A stretch of 41,815 bases of DNA from positions 1-41,815 of the forward strand of contig CAYNJW010000004.1 in assembly GCA_964397665.1 (NCBI GenBank). The letters run 5' to 3'. Below the pieces are notes generated by a model. That model did no database searches and was not told where the DNA came from. It saw only the letters and a list, made by a program, of their open reading frames with translations. The stretch's first letter is position 1, and the number at the start of each line of letters is the position of its first letter. Made by a program: the position numbers and the translations under genes. The DNA is from CAYNJW01 sp964397665. GTDB taxonomy: Archaea; Nanobdellota; Nanobdellia; Pacearchaeales; GW2011-AR1. Shown in pieces: positions 41,005-41,815 of the stretch.

Positions 41005-41616
41005 ATGGTAGGAAATAAATACTTAACAAAAACAATTGAAAAAGACATTGAACAAATTGAATATATCGGAGAAAGAAATTTAATTATTAATTCTAAAGAT
41101 TGGAATAAAACTGGAGGAATAGCCACAGTATTTACTCCTGAAGAACTAAAAAGAATAATTAGTCAAGAAAAATCTCTTTCAATTAAATATGAAGACCAAA
41201 CAGTTGGTTACTTTTTAGGTTGTAAATTTGGAGAAATAAACAATATCCTAGGAAGAGAAAACATTAATTTAGAAAAATTAATTAGAAACTCAAAGAATCC
41301 AGATACAAATATTGCAATTAAAAATAATGACCTTTATGTAATTCAAGCCTGCTTAGAAGAAGATTTTCGTGGAAAAATAAATTATATGGAACTAGCAAAA
41401 AATTACCTAGATTTAATCGGCAAATATCATGATAAAGCAATTACTGAAATACTAGGGAAAAATAGAAGATCCATGTTACCTCATAAACGAATAGGATTCC
41501 AAGAATATGGAACTCTTTCCACTAATCTAAAAACATTCCCTGAAATAAGTTTGAATACGGATAATTTTGACAATGAAAATCTAGAACTAAAAGTAATGTA
41601 TAAATTATTAAATTAA
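41005..41616 (+). CDS. GNAT-like acetyltransferase, divergent
   Basis: This 203-residue protein appears to be a distant GNAT-fold protein. The strand DQTVGYFLGCKFGE (about residues 63-76), the strand plus turn NDLYVIQACLEEDFRGKINYMELAKNYLDLIGK (about 109-141; EDFRGK takes the place of the acetyl-CoA loop RGxGIG but is degenerate) and the late HKRIGFQEYGTLS (about 171-183; GNAT proteins usually read YxKxGF here) fit the fold in order. The weak acetyl-CoA loop leaves activity in doubt. A TTTAAAT box about 27 nt before the ATG gives a leaderless mRNA, and the palindrome shared with the divergent TrmB gene suggests that the regulator controls it. The substrate might be related to the TrmB effector, which is speculation. 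Confidence 0.6.
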   Translation: MVGNKYLTKTIEKDIEQIEYIGERNLIINSKDWNKTGGIATVFTPEELKRIISQEKSLSIKYEDQTVGYFLGCKFGEINNILGRENINLEKLIRNSKNPDTNIAIKNNDLYVIQACLEEDFRGKINYMELAKNYLDLIGKYHDKAITEILGKNRRSMLPHKRIGFQEYGTLSTNLKTFPEISLNTDNFDNENLELKVMYKLLN

Positions 41617-41815
41617 AACTTATTAGATGCCAAAGTTTATTAGAAATAAAAAATCTTTGATTTTTACCACAAGTCAATAAAGCTTTGATATATCCGACTT
41701 AAATAATACTGAAGCAAGATTTCCTTTAATCCTTGCTAAACTCTCCGACTACTGAAAGGAGGAGAGTGCAACGATTTTTGCGAAGTCAAAAAATTCCAAA
41801 GAGTTTAGAATTACC
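41617..41815. other. 3'-terminal intergenic region with nested inverted repeats
   Basis: No gene is seen. ACTCTCC at 41740-41746 pairs with GGAGAGT at 41761-41767, and CTAAACTCT at 41736-41744 can instead pair with AGAGTTTAG at 41800-41808, so two mutually exclusive hairpins share one arm. The segment also has the CTTCGCAAAAA word (minus strand) found near position 675. It could be the start of an RNA element or of a further dispersed repeat cut by the window end. Confidence 0.4.

Noticed and set aside
1..41815. CRISPR arrays, rRNA genes and classical insertion sequences
   Set aside because: I looked for regularly spaced repeats, rRNA-like conserved stretches and transposase genes with terminal inverted repeats and found none.

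Overview
The window is a 41.8-kb, strongly AT-rich piece of an archaeal genome, almost certainly a metagenome-assembled scaffold because it contains a 100-base run of N at 6560-6659. The gene content is archaeal: TATA-binding protein, archaeal DnaG primase, ATP-dependent DNA ligase, TyrRS and IleRS of archaeal type, diphthine synthase, TrmB regulators, RNase HII, a beta-CASP nuclease and an initiator tRNA with A1:U72. The low GC, compact genes, shortened proteins and fermentation-type enzymes suggest a DPANN lineage (Woesearchaeota or Pacearchaeota-like). That placement is inference; no rRNA is present.

Layout. 1-3000: nitroreductase, GNAT acetyltransferase, TyrRS and a long structured intergenic stretch. 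3000-6560: CYTH phosphatase-like protein abutting an AMP-forming acetyl-CoA synthetase, then a membrane protein and the gap. 6700-11100: an unknown enzyme-like protein, then a translationally coupled three-gene operon of 2-oxoacid:ferredoxin oxidoreductase alpha and beta plus a small [FeFe]-hydrogenase-like H-cluster protein. 11100-14330: an EamA transporter, TatD and Sua5 operon on the minus strand, split by a 996-bp unit bounded by perfect 68-bp direct repeats. 14600-25700: diphthine synthase, IleRS, TrmB, ArgRS, beta-CASP nuclease, Dus, NAD kinase and a shortened DUF1846 protein. 25700-32000: MutS-like ATPase, GIY-YIG protein, VTT membrane protein, DNA ligase, TBP, three tRNAs (Leu, Trp, initiator Met) and a zinc-ribbon protein. 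32000-41815: RNase HII, an SMC protein with a Rad50-like zinc hook instead of a hinge, a cell-surface protein, a small ribbon-helix-helix cassette with a frameshifted third gene, DnaG, a TPR protein, and a divergent TrmB/GNAT-like pair around a perfect palindrome.

Expression signals are unusually regular. In well over a dozen genes a TATA-like box is centred 24-27 nt before the start codon, which implies leaderless mRNAs and decides several starts. The clear exceptions with a leader and a Shine-Dalgarno sequence are the oxidoreductase operon and the lone gene in the repeat-bounded unit.

Metabolic reading: the oxidoreductase would make acyl-CoA and reduced ferredoxin, the H-cluster protein could sense or dispose of electrons, and the acetyl-CoA synthetase would link acetate and acetyl-CoA. 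The points most worth following are the SMC/zinc-hook hybrid, the minimal H-cluster protein in the oxidoreductase operon, the precise insertion at the 3' end of sua5, and the ladder of TATA boxes in front of the TBP gene.
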